From the NCBI GenBank assembly GCA_964634325.1, contig CAZWJF010000005.1, forward strand, positions 124,001 through 188,000: a stretch of 64,000 bases of DNA. Direction: 5' to 3'. The notes beneath the pieces are model-generated. The model did no database searches. It had not been told where the DNA came from and saw only the letters and a program-made list of their open reading frames with translations. This document shows, piece after piece, positions 24,223-33,467 of the stretch. The stretch's first letter is position 1. Each line of letters starts with the position of its first letter. Source of the DNA: JAJXWB01 sp964634325. Lineage in GTDB: Bacteria; Pseudomonadota; Alphaproteobacteria; Rhizobiales; Beijerinckiaceae. The translations under genes were made by a program, and so were the position numbers.

Positions 24223-24960
24223 ATGTTCGATCTGACCGGCAAGACCGCGCTGGTGACCGGCGCTTCGGGCGGCATTGGCGCGGCGATCGCCCGCGCCTTG
24301 CATCAGCAGGGCGCGACGGTCGCGCTCTCCGGCACGCGCGCCGAGGCTCTGGAAAAGCTCGCGGGCGAACTGGGCGCGCGCGTGCATGTCACGCCCTGCA
24401 ACCTCTCGGACAAGGACGCGGTGGAAAAGCTCGTGCCGTCCGCTGAAGCCGCGATGGGCGGGCTCGACATTCTCGTCAACAACGCCGGCCTGACGCGCGA
24501 CGGCCTGTTCATGCGCATGAAGGACGACGATTGGGACACGGTGATCGCCGTCAACCTGACCGCGACCTTCCGTCTGGCGCGCGCCGCCGTGAAAGGCATG
24601 ATGAAGCGCCGCTACGGCCGCATCGTCTCCATCACTTCGATCGTCGGCGTCACCGGCAATCCCGGCCAGGGCAATTACGCAGCCTCCAAGGCGGGCATGA
24701 TCGGCATGTCGAAATCGCTCGCCGCCGAAGTCGCTTCGCGCGGGATCACGGTCAATTGCGTTGCGCCCGGCTTCATCGAAAGTCCGATGACGGACGCGCT
24801 GAACGACAAGCAGAAGGAAGCGATTCTCGGCCAGGTTCCCGCCGGCAAACTGGGGCAGGGCGCGGATGTCGCGTCGGCAGTCGTCTATCTGGCCAGCGCG
24901 GAAGCGCAGTACGTCACCGGGCAGACGCTCCACGTCAACGGCGGAATGGCAATGATCTGA
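24223..24960 (+). CDS. fabG: 3-oxoacyl-[ACP] reductase
   Basis: 245-residue short-chain dehydrogenase. NADP motif TGASGGIG, NNAG at the expected site, catalytic Ser-Tyr-Lys in SITSIVGVTGNPGQGNYAASKAG. It reduces 3-oxoacyl-ACP in fatty-acid elongation. The ATG at 24223 has a strong AGGAGGAG upstream; a frame starting at 24142 overlapping fabD lacks support. Lies 77 bases after fabD with a palindromic element between. Confidence 0.97.
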   Translation: MFDLTGKTALVTGASGGIGAAIARALHQQGATVALSGTRAEALEKLAGELGARVHVTPCNLSDKDAVEKLVPSAEAAMGGLDILVNNAGLTRDGLFMRMKDDDWDTVIAVNLTATFRLARAAVKGMMKRRYGRIVSITSIVGVTGNPGQGNYAASKAGMIGMSKSLAAEVASRGITVNCVAPGFIESPMTDALNDKQKEAILGQVPAGKLGQGADVASAVVYLASAEAQYVTGQTLHVNGGMAMI

Positions 24961-25194
24961 ACCGGTTGACGCCGGTTGCGACAAAACGTGGACATCGCCG
25001 CGCTACACCGGTCGGCTACTGGCGAGGCCCAAGGAAGTATGTTATCGACGCGCCGGAATTAGTTGGGGCGGGACGCCGCAAGGCGCTGTGAACAAGGCCG
25101 TTCGCCGGTCGCGCAAGCGTCACGCCACGACTGTCTGAATAGCCCGAGGCGTCAGCGCCTCTATGATTGTCACCGACCTGATAAGGACAGAACC

Positions 25195-25434
25195 ATGAGC
25201 GATGTCGCCGAGCGCGTGAAGAAGATCGTTGTCGAGCATCTCGGCGTCGAGGCCGACAAGGTCGTGGACAACGCGAATTTCATCGAGGATCTCGGCGCGG
25301 ACTCGCTCGACACGGTCGAGCTGGTCATGGCGTTCGAAGAAGAATTCGGCGTTGAGATTCCGGACGACGCCGCCGAGACCATCGTGACTGTCGGCGACGC
25401 CGTGAAGTTCCTCGAGAAGGCCACCGCCGCCTGA
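25195..25434 (+). CDS. acpP: Acyl carrier protein
   Basis: 79 residues, acidic, with the phosphopantetheine attachment motif GADSLDTVEL. Carries growing acyl chains. The ATG at 25195 follows AAGGACAG. The 234-base gap after fabG probably contains its own promoter, in keeping with its high demand; no clear element was picked out there. Confidence 0.98.
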   Translation: MSDVAERVKKIVVEHLGVEADKVVDNANFIEDLGADSLDTVELVMAFEEEFGVEIPDDAAETIVTVGDAVKFLEKATAA

Positions 25435-25480
25435 TCCGCGGCGCCTCGTCGTATCGAAGAACAACAGCGGGCGTTTGCAC

Positions 25481-26752
25481 ATGTCGTCAATGCGTAGGGT
25501 CGTGGTCACTGGCCTCGGCATGGTCAGCCCGCTGGGCGGCGGTGTGGAGACGAGCTGGCGGCGCCTGATCGCTGGCGAAAACGGCTTCGGCCGCATCCAG
25601 GGCTTCGAGATCGACGATCTGCCCTGCCAGATCGCCGCGCATGTGCCGCGCGGCGACGGCTCCAATGGAACCTTCAATCCCGATCAGTGGATGGAGCCCA
25701 AGGAGCAGCGCAAGGTCGACGACTTCATTCTCTACGCCATGGCGGCCTCGACCGAGGCGCTGCGCGACGCGAACTGGAAGCCCGAGACCTACGAACAGCA
25801 GATTTCGACCGGCGTCATGTTCGGTTCCGGCATCGGCGGCCTCTCGGGCATCGCCGATACCTCTCTGCTCCTGAAGGATCGCGGCCCGCGCCGCGTCTCG
25901 CCATTTTTCATTCCCGGCCGTCTGATCAACCTCGCCTCAGGCTACGTGTCGATCGAGCACGGGCTCAAGGGACCGAACCACGCTGTCGTCACCGCCTGTT
26001 CGTCGGGCGCGCACGCGATCGGCGACGCCGCGCGTCTGATCGCGCTGGGCGACGCCGAGGTGATGGTCGCCGGCGGCGCGGAATCCGCGATCTGCCGCAT
26101 CGGCATCGCCGGCTTCGCCGCCTGCAAGGCGCTCTGTACGACATTCAACGACCAGCCGTCGAAGGGCTCGCGCCCCTATGACCGCGACCGCGACGGGTTC
26201 GTCATGGGCGAGGGCGCCGGCGCGCTGGTGCTCGAATCGCTGGAGCACGCGCAGGCGCGCGGCGCAAGAATCTACGCCGAACTCGTCGGCTATGGCCTGT
26301 CGGGCGACGCCTATCACATCACTGCGCCCTCCGAAGACGGCGACGGCGCCTTCCGTTGCATGTCGGCGGCGCTGCGGCGGTCCGGCCTGTCGGCGGCCGA
26401 CATCGACTATGTGAACGCGCACGGCACGTCGACCATGGCGGACGGCATCGAGCTCGGCGCGGTCCAGCGGTTCCTCGGCAATTCGGCGTCGAAGACCTCC
26501 ATGTCCTCGACCAAGTCGGCGATCGGGCATCTGCTCGGCGCGGCAGGCGCGGCCGAGGCGATCTTCACGATTCTCGCGATCCGCGACCAGGTCGCGCCGC
26601 CGACTCTCAATCTCGACAACCCGGCCTACGAGACGCCGATCGATCTCGTGCCGCACACAGCGCGCAAGCGCGAAATCCGCGCCGCTTTGTCGAATTCATT
26701 CGGTTTTGGCGGCACGAACGCCTCGCTCATCTTCGTCGGCCCGCCCAACTGA
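25481..26752 (+). CDS. fabF: 3-oxoacyl-[ACP] synthase II
   Basis: 423 residues. Beta-ketoacyl-ACP synthase II with Cys in TACSSGAHAIGDA and the two His in NAHGTSTM and KSAIGHLLGAAG. Elongates acyl chains and controls unsaturation and temperature response in the family. Start at ATG 25481 (MSSMRRVVVTGLG); ATG 25490 is an alternative, and TTG 25475 less likely. Follows acpP by 46 bases. Confidence 0.96.
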   Translation: MSSMRRVVVTGLGMVSPLGGGVETSWRRLIAGENGFGRIQGFEIDDLPCQIAAHVPRGDGSNGTFNPDQWMEPKEQRKVDDFILYAMAASTEALRDANWKPETYEQQISTGVMFGSGIGGLSGIADTSLLLKDRGPRRVSPFFIPGRLINLASGYVSIEHGLKGPNHAVVTACSSGAHAIGDAARLIALGDAEVMVAGGAESAICRIGIAGFAACKALCTTFNDQPSKGSRPYDRDRDGFVMGEGAGALVLESLEHAQARGARIYAELVGYGLSGDAYHITAPSEDGDGAFRCMSAALRRSGLSAADIDYVNAHGTSTMADGIELGAVQRFLGNSASKTSMSSTKSAIGHLLGAAGAAEAIFTILAIRDQVAPPTLNLDNPAYETPIDLVPHTARKREIRAALSNSFGFGGTNASLIFVGPPN

Positions 26753-26834
26753 GGCCGTCTGATCGATTTTTCGCCACAAAGCCGGCTAGTGTCGGTTGTT
26801 TGGATTGGCGCTCGAACGAAGTGGACCGTAACGG

Positions 26835-28655
26835 ATGAGCACCCCCGAGTCGGACCAGCGGGACTTGCCCGCAGCCGAGCCGGCCGCCCGCCGCGGAAGC
26901 ATCTTCGCGCGGCGGCATAGCCTCAAGAGCCCGAGCGAAGCCTTGCAGCCGGAAGCTGCGCCGCCGCCGCCCGGTCCATCGAAGAAGAAACGCAAGCGCG
27001 AGGGCGCGCTCTCCGCGTTTTCAGGCTTCCTGTCGTTTCTGGTCGTGCTGTGCGTCGCCGCAGGCGTGGGCCTTGTCCTGATGCAGGGCAAGATGCGCGA
27101 ACCCGGCCCGCTCGCCGCCGACAAGGTGGTCTATATCGCGCCGGGCACTGACGTTCCCGACATCATCGCGCTCCTCGAAAAGGAAGGCGTGATCGACAAT
27201 ACGACCCTGCTCAACCTCGAGCTGCTGATCGAGGGCGCGCGCTCGAAGCTCAAGGCCGGCGAATATCTGTTCAAGCAGAGCGCCAGCCTGCGCGAAGTTC
27301 TCGATACGCTGGTCAACGGTCGCCAGATCCTCCATTCGATCACCATTCCTGAAGGGCTGACGAGCCAGCAGATCATCGACCGCTTGCGTCAGAACGAGGT
27401 GCTCGTCGGCGACATCAAGGACGTTCCGCCCGAGGGGTCGTTGCTGCCCGAAACCTACAAGGTCGCGCGCGGCACCAACGTCCGCGATCTCGTCCGCAAG
27501 ATGCAGGACAGCGAAAAGAAGCTTCTCGAACGCGTTTGGGCGCACCGCAGCCAGGACTTGCCGCTCCGCTCGCCGTTCGAACTGCTGACGCTCGCCTCGA
27601 TCGTGGAAAAGGAAACCGGCAAGGCCGATGAACGGCCGCGCGTCGCGGGCGTGTTCGTCAACCGCCTCAACAAGCGCATGCGCCTCCAATCCGATCCGAC
27701 GATCGTCTACGGTCTCGTGGGCGGCCGCGGCACGCTGGGGCGCGGCATTCTGGCCTCGGAAGTCCAGAAATGGACGCCATACAACACCTACGCCATCGAC
27801 GGCCTGCCGCCGGGACCGATCGCAAATCCCGGTAGAGCCGCGCTCGAAGCGGTGGCGAACCCGTCGCGCACGCAAGAACTCTATTTCGTCGCCGACGGCA
27901 CCGGCGGACACGTCTTCGCCGATTCGCTCGATCAGCATTCGCGCAATGTCGCGCGCTGGCGGCAGATCGAACGCGAGAAGGGCGCGGCGAGCGACGTCGA
28001 CCGCGTTCAGAACGCGCCGCCTGCGGCGCCGGCGCCTGCGCCCGCGCGCAACGGCCAACGCAGCGACATCGATCCCAAGGCCGCGTTCGGGGGCCTCTCC
28101 GAAGTCGCGTCGGACACGGAACGGGTCGCGCCGTCGCCGAGCCTCGCGGCCGTCGACGCCGCCAGGGCGATCAATCGCGTCTCGCCGACGCTGCTGTCGC
28201 GGGGCGAACTGAAATCGCTTGCGACCTTCGCTCCTGCGCCGTGGTCGAGCGAGCGTCCCGCGGCGGCGACGGCGAAGAACCAGCCGACTGAGAACGAACC
28301 GTCGTCGAAACTCGCCGGCGCTTTCAGCGACCCCGGCATACAGGTTCGCGGCGTCGACCCCGACGACACGATCGACGGTCCGATGAGTGACGATCCCGCT
28401 TCTCTGCAGACCTACCCGGTGCCGCAGCGGACCCTCGCCGAGCAACGCGCGCAAGCCGCGAAACTTGGATTGCCCGTGACGGCGCAATCGGCGGACCCGG
28501 CGGCCGCGCCGGCGCCGCCTGCGCAAGTCGCCGCCGCGCCGCGCAAGCCCGCGGCGTTCGACGCGTCCGAAGGCACGGCGCTCGACCCCTTGCGTAACAA
28601 GACCTGGGATCTGAACTCGGCCAAGAACGTGTCGGGCGCTCTATCCTACCATTGA
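26835..28655 (+). CDS. mltG: Endolytic murein transglycosylase MltG with long C-terminal tail
   Basis: 606 residues. Cytoplasmic basic N-terminus (KKKRKREG), one membrane helix (about 60-83), a LysM-like/YceG domain, and the catalytic motif LASIVEKETG at about 253-262 that holds the glutamate. Cleaves nascent glycan strands and so limits their length. E. coli MltG has 340 residues; here about 220 extra Ala/Pro/charged residues follow, with no recognisable fold. Such tails occur in some alphaproteobacteria, but their role is unknown. It sits 82 bases after fabF and before yicC, as in related genomes. Confidence 0.93.
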   Translation: MSTPESDQRDLPAAEPAARRGSIFARRHSLKSPSEALQPEAAPPPPGPSKKKRKREGALSAFSGFLSFLVVLCVAAGVGLVLMQGKMREPGPLAADKVVYIAPGTDVPDIIALLEKEGVIDNTTLLNLELLIEGARSKLKAGEYLFKQSASLREVLDTLVNGRQILHSITIPEGLTSQQIIDRLRQNEVLVGDIKDVPPEGSLLPETYKVARGTNVRDLVRKMQDSEKKLLERVWAHRSQDLPLRSPFELLTLASIVEKETGKADERPRVAGVFVNRLNKRMRLQSDPTIVYGLVGGRGTLGRGILASEVQKWTPYNTYAIDGLPPGPIANPGRAALEAVANPSRTQELYFVADGTGGHVFADSLDQHSRNVARWRQIEREKGAASDVDRVQNAPPAAPAPAPARNGQRSDIDPKAAFGGLSEVASDTERVAPSPSLAAVDAARAINRVSPTLLSRGELKSLATFAPAPWSSERPAAATAKNQPTENEPSSKLAGAFSDPGIQVRGVDPDDTIDGPMSDDPASLQTYPVPQRTLAEQRAQAAKLGLPVTAQSADPAAAPAPPAQVAAAPRKPAAFDASEGTALDPLRNKTWDLNSAKNVSGALSYH

Positions 28656-28676
28656 ACGCGCCGCGCAGTCGGGCCC

Positions 28677-28705
28677 AACGAGCGGCTCTCGGCAAGCGGC
28701 TCGTT
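28677..28705 (+). terminator. Hairpin after mltG, weak terminator candidate
   Basis: AACGAGCGGCT pairs with AGCGGCTCGTT (one mismatch) across a 7-base loop, 22 bases after the mltG stop. Only TTAAGTGCTTT follows, so termination would be weak. Confidence 0.4.
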
Positions 28706-28743
28706 AAGTGCTTTAAGAGCGCGCCAGTGGATTCGAGGCGCGC

Positions 28744-29628
28744 ATGACCATCCAGAGCATGACAGGATTTGGCCGTTCTAGCGGACGCTCGGGCGTCTGG
28801 AATTGGTCGTGGGAAATCCGCACGGTCAATTCCAAGGGTCTCGACCTGCGTCTGCGCCTGCCGCCGGGGTTCGACGCCGTCGATATCGAGGCGCGCGCCT
28901 TGATCTCCGCGGCGCTCGCGCGCGGCGCCTGCCACGCGACGCTGACGGCCGTTCGCGAGGGCGGCGGCGGCGACATCAAGATCAACCGCGCCGCGCTGGA
29001 CACGCTGATCGCGCAATTGGCCGACGTCCCGCTCAACGCCAACGTCCGCCCGGCGTCGCTCGACGGCCTCCTAGCGCTGCGCAACGTCGTGGAAAGCGGC
29101 GAGACTGAAGAGGATGAGGCGTCGCGCGCGGCGCTGGCGAAAGACGTGCTCGCCGGCCTGAAGAGCGCGCTCGACGCAGTAGTCGCCATGCGTCGCTCGG
29201 AAGGCGCCGCGATCGGCGCGGTGCTCGTGGGGCGGGTCACGCGGATCGCGGACCTGGCGCAGCAAGCGGAGGATACGCCCGGCCGCACGCCGGAGGCCGT
29301 CAAGGCGCGCATCGCCCGGCAGATCGAAGCGCTCGGCCAGACGCAGGGGCTCGATCCCGCGCGGCTGCATCAGGAAGCCGTGCTGCTCGCCTCTCGCGCC
29401 GACATTCGCGAGGAGCTCGACCGGCTGCATGCGCACGCCGCGGCGGCGCGGGAATTGCTCGGCAAAGGAGGCCCGATTGGTCGCCGGCTCGACTTTCTCG
29501 CGCAGGAACTCGGCCGCGAATCGAATACTTTGTGCGCAAAGTCGAACGACGCGGCGCTGACGGCGATTGGCCTCGAACTCAAGGTCGAGGTCGAGCAGTT
29601 CCGCGAACAGGTGCAGAATATCGAGTGA
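28744..29628 (+). CDS. yicC: YicC-family endoribonuclease
   Basis: 294 residues. Starts MTIQSMTGFGR, the standard N-terminus, and ends with the conserved block RRLDFLAQELGRESNTLCAKSNDAALTAIGLELKVEVEQFREQVQNIE. YicC proteins are endoribonucleases involved in RNA turnover. Adjacent to gmk by four bases, a pairing found very widely in bacteria. Confidence 0.95.
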   Translation: MTIQSMTGFGRSSGRSGVWNWSWEIRTVNSKGLDLRLRLPPGFDAVDIEARALISAALARGACHATLTAVREGGGGDIKINRAALDTLIAQLADVPLNANVRPASLDGLLALRNVVESGETEEDEASRAALAKDVLAGLKSALDAVVAMRRSEGAAIGAVLVGRVTRIADLAQQAEDTPGRTPEAVKARIARQIEALGQTQGLDPARLHQEAVLLASRADIREELDRLHAHAAAARELLGKGGPIGRRLDFLAQELGRESNTLCAKSNDAALTAIGLELKVEVEQFREQVQNIE

Positions 29629-29632
29629 GACC

Positions 29633-30295
29633 ATGAGCCCGAACGACCCGAAGGACCAGGAACATTCGCCGTTGCGGCGCGGCCTCATGCTGATCCTGTC
29701 TTCGCCCTCCGGCGCGGGCAAGACGACGCTCACGCGCATGTTGCTGCAAGCGCAGGGTCTCGATCTCACGCTGTCGATTTCGGTGACGACGCGCCAGCGG
29801 CGGTCGAGCGAGGTCGACGGCATCCACTATAATTTCATCCCTCGCGCGCAGTTCGAGCGCATGCGCGACGGCGGCGAGCTGCTGGAATGGGCGGAGGTGC
29901 ACGGCAATTTTTACGGCACGCCGCGCGCGCCTGTGGAGACCGTGCTGACGCAGGGCAGGGACGTCCTGTTCGACATCGACTATCAGGGCGCCCAGCAGGT
30001 CCGCGAGAAGGCGCAATCGGACGTCGTGACCATCTTCATCCTGCCGCCGTCGATGAAGGAGCTGCGCGCGCGTCTCGAACGCCGCGCCGAGGACGCCGCA
30101 GCGACGATCGAAAAGCGGCTGGAAAACGCCCGCAACGAAATCCGACGGTGGGTCCAGTACGATTATGTGCTGGTCAACGACGACCTTCAGCGCACCTACG
30201 ACGAACTGATGTCGATCCTGCGCGCCGAACGTCTGAAGCGCTCGCGCCAGCATCACGGCGTGGAGGCGTTCGTCGGGAAACTGCTGGCGGAGTAG
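29633..30295 (+). CDS. gmk: Guanylate kinase
   Basis: 220 residues. P-loop SSPSGAGKTTL, GMP-binding YNFIPRAQFERM.., then EWAEVHGNFYGTP. Converts GMP to GDP. ATG at 29633 (MSPNDPKDQEHSPLRRG), four bases after yicC stop; the longer frame from 29567 is unlikely. Converges with the dacB gene, with only 14 bases between. Confidence 0.97.
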   Translation: MSPNDPKDQEHSPLRRGLMLILSSPSGAGKTTLTRMLLQAQGLDLTLSISVTTRQRRSSEVDGIHYNFIPRAQFERMRDGGELLEWAEVHGNFYGTPRAPVETVLTQGRDVLFDIDYQGAQQVREKAQSDVVTIFILPPSMKELRARLERRAEDAAATIEKRLENARNEIRRWVQYDYVLVNDDLQRTYDELMSILRAERLKRSRQHHGVEAFVGKLLAE

Positions 30296-30309
30296 CGCGA
30301 GAAGGCGCG

Positions 30310-31491
30310 TTACAGCGCCGCCTGGATCGCCTTCATCAACTGGAACCGCAGTGCGCTGTTGTCGCCCTGAATCGCGATCACGAAACGCACCTTGCCGTGC
30401 TGGGACGTATCGGCGTAGCCCGCCAGCGTGCGCACGCCTTCGAGCGTGCCTGTCTTGAACGCAACGCCCTTGCCCCGCTTGAGCAGGTCGGCGTGGGGCG
30501 CGAGCAACGCGAGCACCTTGGCCAGCCCGCGCGCCGTGAAACGGTCGCCTCGGCTGATGCCCGAACCTTCCTCGAGACGGATGGATTGAGCGAGGCCCTG
30601 CGCTGCGAGCATCTCGTTCGCCACCTTCAGCGATTTGTCGAGGCCGACCGGAGGGCCGAGACGATGCGCGCCGATCTCCAGAAACACCTGGTTGGCGATG
30701 TAATTGTTCGATCCGATGAGCAGCGCGCGCAGGACTTCCGACAGCGGACGCGACTGCTGGTGCACGTAGACCGGCGCGAGGCCCGCAGGCACGGGCCCGG
30801 TCGTGATCGAGGCTTTCACGCCGCCGCCGGCCTTTTCGATGAAGGCGGCGAGCAATTCGCCAGCGTATTGCAGGCTGAGCATGGGATCCTGCGCCAGACT
30901 GATGCGGTCGCGCCCCCTGGGCGCGCGCTTGCTGAATTGGCTGATCGCCAGCGGCGTGATCGGCGTTTGCTTCTCGGCCGAGACGACGCGCTTGCCGCGA
31001 TGCACGGCGTAGATGGTGTTGAAATTCACCGCCAGCGCCGAGTTCAGCGCATTGTAGGATTCCGTCGTGTCTTCGATGCCCGGAATGCGCAGGTCGGCTG
31101 GATAATAGCTCGCGTCAAGCACGATGCCGGCGAACGGCGCCTTGCCGGTCGCAGCGACCAGTTCTTTCGCGAGCGGCTCCAGCTCTTCGGAAACGAGCAG
31201 TGGGTCGCCGCCGCCGCGCACATAGAGCGTCCGCTTGTCGTCGAGGTAGAAGCGGGTCCTGAAGCGGTAGTCCTTGCCAAGCGTTTCGAGCGCCAGCCAT
31301 GTGGTGACGAGCTTGGCGACCGACGCCGGAACGAAGGGCTTGTCCGCGTTCTGCGCGACGAGTTCATTGCCGTCCGCACCCTCGACGTACACGACCGCCT
31401 GCGGGGCCATTGCCGCGATCTTCTCCTTCACCCCGGCCGCGGCTTGGGCAGGCAGGAGGAGCAGGGCGGCAAGGAGCCGGCGTGACCACAT
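30310..31491 (-). CDS. dacB: D-alanyl-D-alanine carboxypeptidase/endopeptidase (PBP4, S13 family)
   Basis: 393 residues. Signal peptide MWSRRLLAALLLLPAQAAAG; active-site Ser57-x-x-Lys60 (PASVAKL), SxN motif GSNNY, KTG motif KTGTLEG. It trims or cleaves peptidoglycan cross-links in the periplasm. Shorter than E. coli DacB (477), consistent with reduction of the extra domains. The start at 31491 was chosen because it gives a clean signal peptide; an upstream Met at 31545 is unlikely. Confidence 0.9.
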   Translation of the reverse strand: MWSRRLLAALLLLPAQAAAGVKEKIAAMAPQAVVYVEGADGNELVAQNADKPFVPASVAKLVTTWLALETLGKDYRFRTRFYLDDKRTLYVRGGGDPLLVSEELEPLAKELVAATGKAPFAGIVLDASYYPADLRIPGIEDTTESYNALNSALAVNFNTIYAVHRGKRVVSAEKQTPITPLAISQFSKRAPRGRDRISLAQDPMLSLQYAGELLAAFIEKAGGGVKASITTGPVPAGLAPVYVHQQSRPLSEVLRALLIGSNNYIANQVFLEIGAHRLGPPVGLDKSLKVANEMLAAQGLAQSIRLEEGSGISRGDRFTARGLAKVLALLAPHADLLKRGKGVAFKTGTLEGVRTLAGYADTSQHGKVRFVIAIQGDNSALRFQLMKAIQAAL

Positions 31492-31581
31492 CGCGATTTC
31501 CACTCGAGGCCGGTCGTGCGCATGCAAAGAAGGTTCCGTGCACATGCGCGCACGTCATTATCGGTCGCCGGTTTCGCGCGC

Positions 31582-32445
31582 TCAAGAGCGGTCGACGGCC
31601 GCCACCCGCGCCAACTGCACGAACCCCGCCACATCCACTTCCTCGGCGCGCCGCGTCGGTTCGACGCCGGCGGCGCGCAGCAAGGCTTCGGCGTCGCCTT
31701 GCGCCGCGACGCTTTTCAGCGATTGCCGGAGCATCTTGCGGCGCTGGCCGAAGGCCGCCTGTACGATCGCAAGGAGCGCGCGCTTGTCGCAGTCGAGCGG
31801 CTTTTCGCGCGGACGCAACTCGACCACCGACGACGTCACCTTCGGCGGCGGCGTGAATGCCGCGGGCGAGACGTCGAACAGGATGCGCGCCTGCGTGCGC
31901 CAACCGCACAACACGCTGAGCCGCCCGTAATCGGCGCGTTGCGCCGGCGTCGCGACAATGCGCTCGGCGACTTCGCGTTGGAACATCAACACGAGTCGAT
32001 CCCACGTCGGCGGCCAGACGTCGGCTTCGAGCCAGTTGGTCAGCAACGCAGTCGAGATGTTGTAGGGCAGGTTGGCGCAGACGCGCACGGGACCGTCCGC
32101 GCCGAGACGAACGCTCAGGGCCTGCAGATCGAGATCGAGCGCATCGCCCTCCACGACTTCGAGCCGCCCTGGATAATGGGCTGAAACCTCGGCCAACGCC
32201 GCCAGACAGCGCGAATCCCGTTCGATCGCGACCACGCGCCGGGCTCCTTCCTCAAGCAGAGCGCGCGTGAGACCGCCGGGCCCCGGACCGATCTCGACGA
32301 TGGCCGCATGTTCGAGCGGCCCGGCCGCGCGCGCGATACGGCGCGTGAGGTTGAGATCGAACAGGAAATTCTGGCCGAGCGCCTTCTTCGGCGCGAGATC
32401 GAAGCGCGCGACAACCTCGCGCAGCGGCGGCAGTTCGTCGCTCAC
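31582..32445 (-). CDS. rsmA: 16S rRNA (A1518/A1519) dimethyltransferase
   Basis: 287 residues. SAM-binding EIGPGPGGLTRALLEEG, catalytic NLPYNIST, and N-terminal KKALGQNFLFD. Methylates the last two adenines of 16S rRNA helix 45. It starts with GTG at 32445, overlapping the pdxA stop by four bases (GTGA), so translation is coupled. Confidence 0.96.
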   Translation of the reverse strand: MSDELPPLREVVARFDLAPKKALGQNFLFDLNLTRRIARAAGPLEHAAIVEIGPGPGGLTRALLEEGARRVVAIERDSRCLAALAEVSAHYPGRLEVVEGDALDLDLQALSVRLGADGPVRVCANLPYNISTALLTNWLEADVWPPTWDRLVLMFQREVAERIVATPAQRADYGRLSVLCGWRTQARILFDVSPAAFTPPPKVTSSVVELRPREKPLDCDKRALLAIVQAAFGQRRKMLRQSLKSVAAQGDAEALLRAAGVEPTRRAEEVDVAGFVQLARVAAVDRS

Positions 32446-33467
32446 GCGCTGGCGTCCGCGCGGGCGAGCCGCGCCGCGAGCTTCAGCGCCGCGATCAGGC
32501 TGGCCGGATCCGCGACCCCCTTGCCGGCGATGTCGAACGCCGTGCCGTGATCCGGCGAGGTGCGCACGAACGGCAGACCGAGCGTGACGTTGACCGCGTG
32601 GTCGAAAGCGAGCGTCTTGATCGGGATCAGCGCCTGATCGTGGGTCATGCACAACGCCGCGTCGTAACGTGCGCGCGCCGCCGCATGGAACAAAGTGTCT
32701 GCGGGATAGGGGCCCTTGGCGTCGACGCCCAGCGCAACGAGATCGGCGATCGCCGGCGCAATCGTTTCGATTTCTTCGCGCCCGATCGTTCCGCCTTCGC
32801 CGGCGTGCGGATTGAGGCCCGATACGGCGAGACGCGGCCGCGCGAGGCCGAACCGTCGCCGCAAATCCAGATCGACGACGCGGGCCGTCTCGACGATCAG
32901 CTCGCGCGTAAGCCTGCGCGGCGCATCGGCAAGAGAAATGTGGATCGTGACAGGGACGACCGCGAGTTCCTCCGACCACAACATCATGACGGGCCGCGCC
33001 TTATCGGCGCCGCGCGCCTCGGCGAGCGCGCCGAGAAATTCGGTGTGGCCTGGATGCGCGAATCCCGCGCGATACAGCACTTCCTTGGCGATCGGGTTCG
33101 TCACGACGCCGCCGACGGCGCCAGCATAGGTCAGGTCGACAGCGCGTTCGATCGATTCGACGGTCGAGGCCGCGTCGTCAGCGGCGGGCCGCCCCGCTGC
33201 GCCCGCAGCCCGCGCCGTCAATGGCAGGACGGGCAGGGCGCGCGGAAAGACGGCGGTCGCCGATTCCGGCCCGCAGACGACGACGTCCACGCTCGTGCCG
33301 ATGTCGCGCGCGCGGCGTCGTATGAGGTCGGGATCGGCCAACAGGATGAACGGCGGCAGGCGCGGGTCGGCCTGCGCCGCCGCGTGGGCCATGATCGCCA
33401 GTTCCGGTCCGATGCCGGAGGGATCGCCTTGCGTGAGGGCGAGCGCGCCTGTCGAAGGCGCGCTCAC
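32442..33467 (-). CDS. pdxA: 4-hydroxythreonine-4-phosphate dehydrogenase
   Basis: 341 residues. TQGDPSGIGPEL at the start, VTNPIAKE.., HPGHTEFL, and GLNPHAGEGG with metal/substrate-binding His residues; oxidises 4-phosphohydroxy-threonine in pyridoxal phosphate synthesis. GTG start at 33467 overlaps the lptD stop (GTGA). In related genomes surA lies between lptD and pdxA; here there is none. Confidence 0.96.
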   Translation of the reverse strand: MSAPSTGALALTQGDPSGIGPELAIMAHAAAQADPRLPPFILLADPDLIRRRARDIGTSVDVVVCGPESATAVFPRALPVLPLTARAAGAAGRPAADDAASTVESIERAVDLTYAGAVGGVVTNPIAKEVLYRAGFAHPGHTEFLGALAEARGADKARPVMMLWSEELAVVPVTIHISLADAPRRLTRELIVETARVVDLDLRRRFGLARPRLAVSGLNPHAGEGGTIGREEIETIAPAIADLVALGVDAKGPYPADTLFHAAARARYDAALCMTHDQALIPIKTLAFDHAVNVTLGLPFVRTSPDHGTAFDIAGKGVADPASLIAALKLAARLARADASA

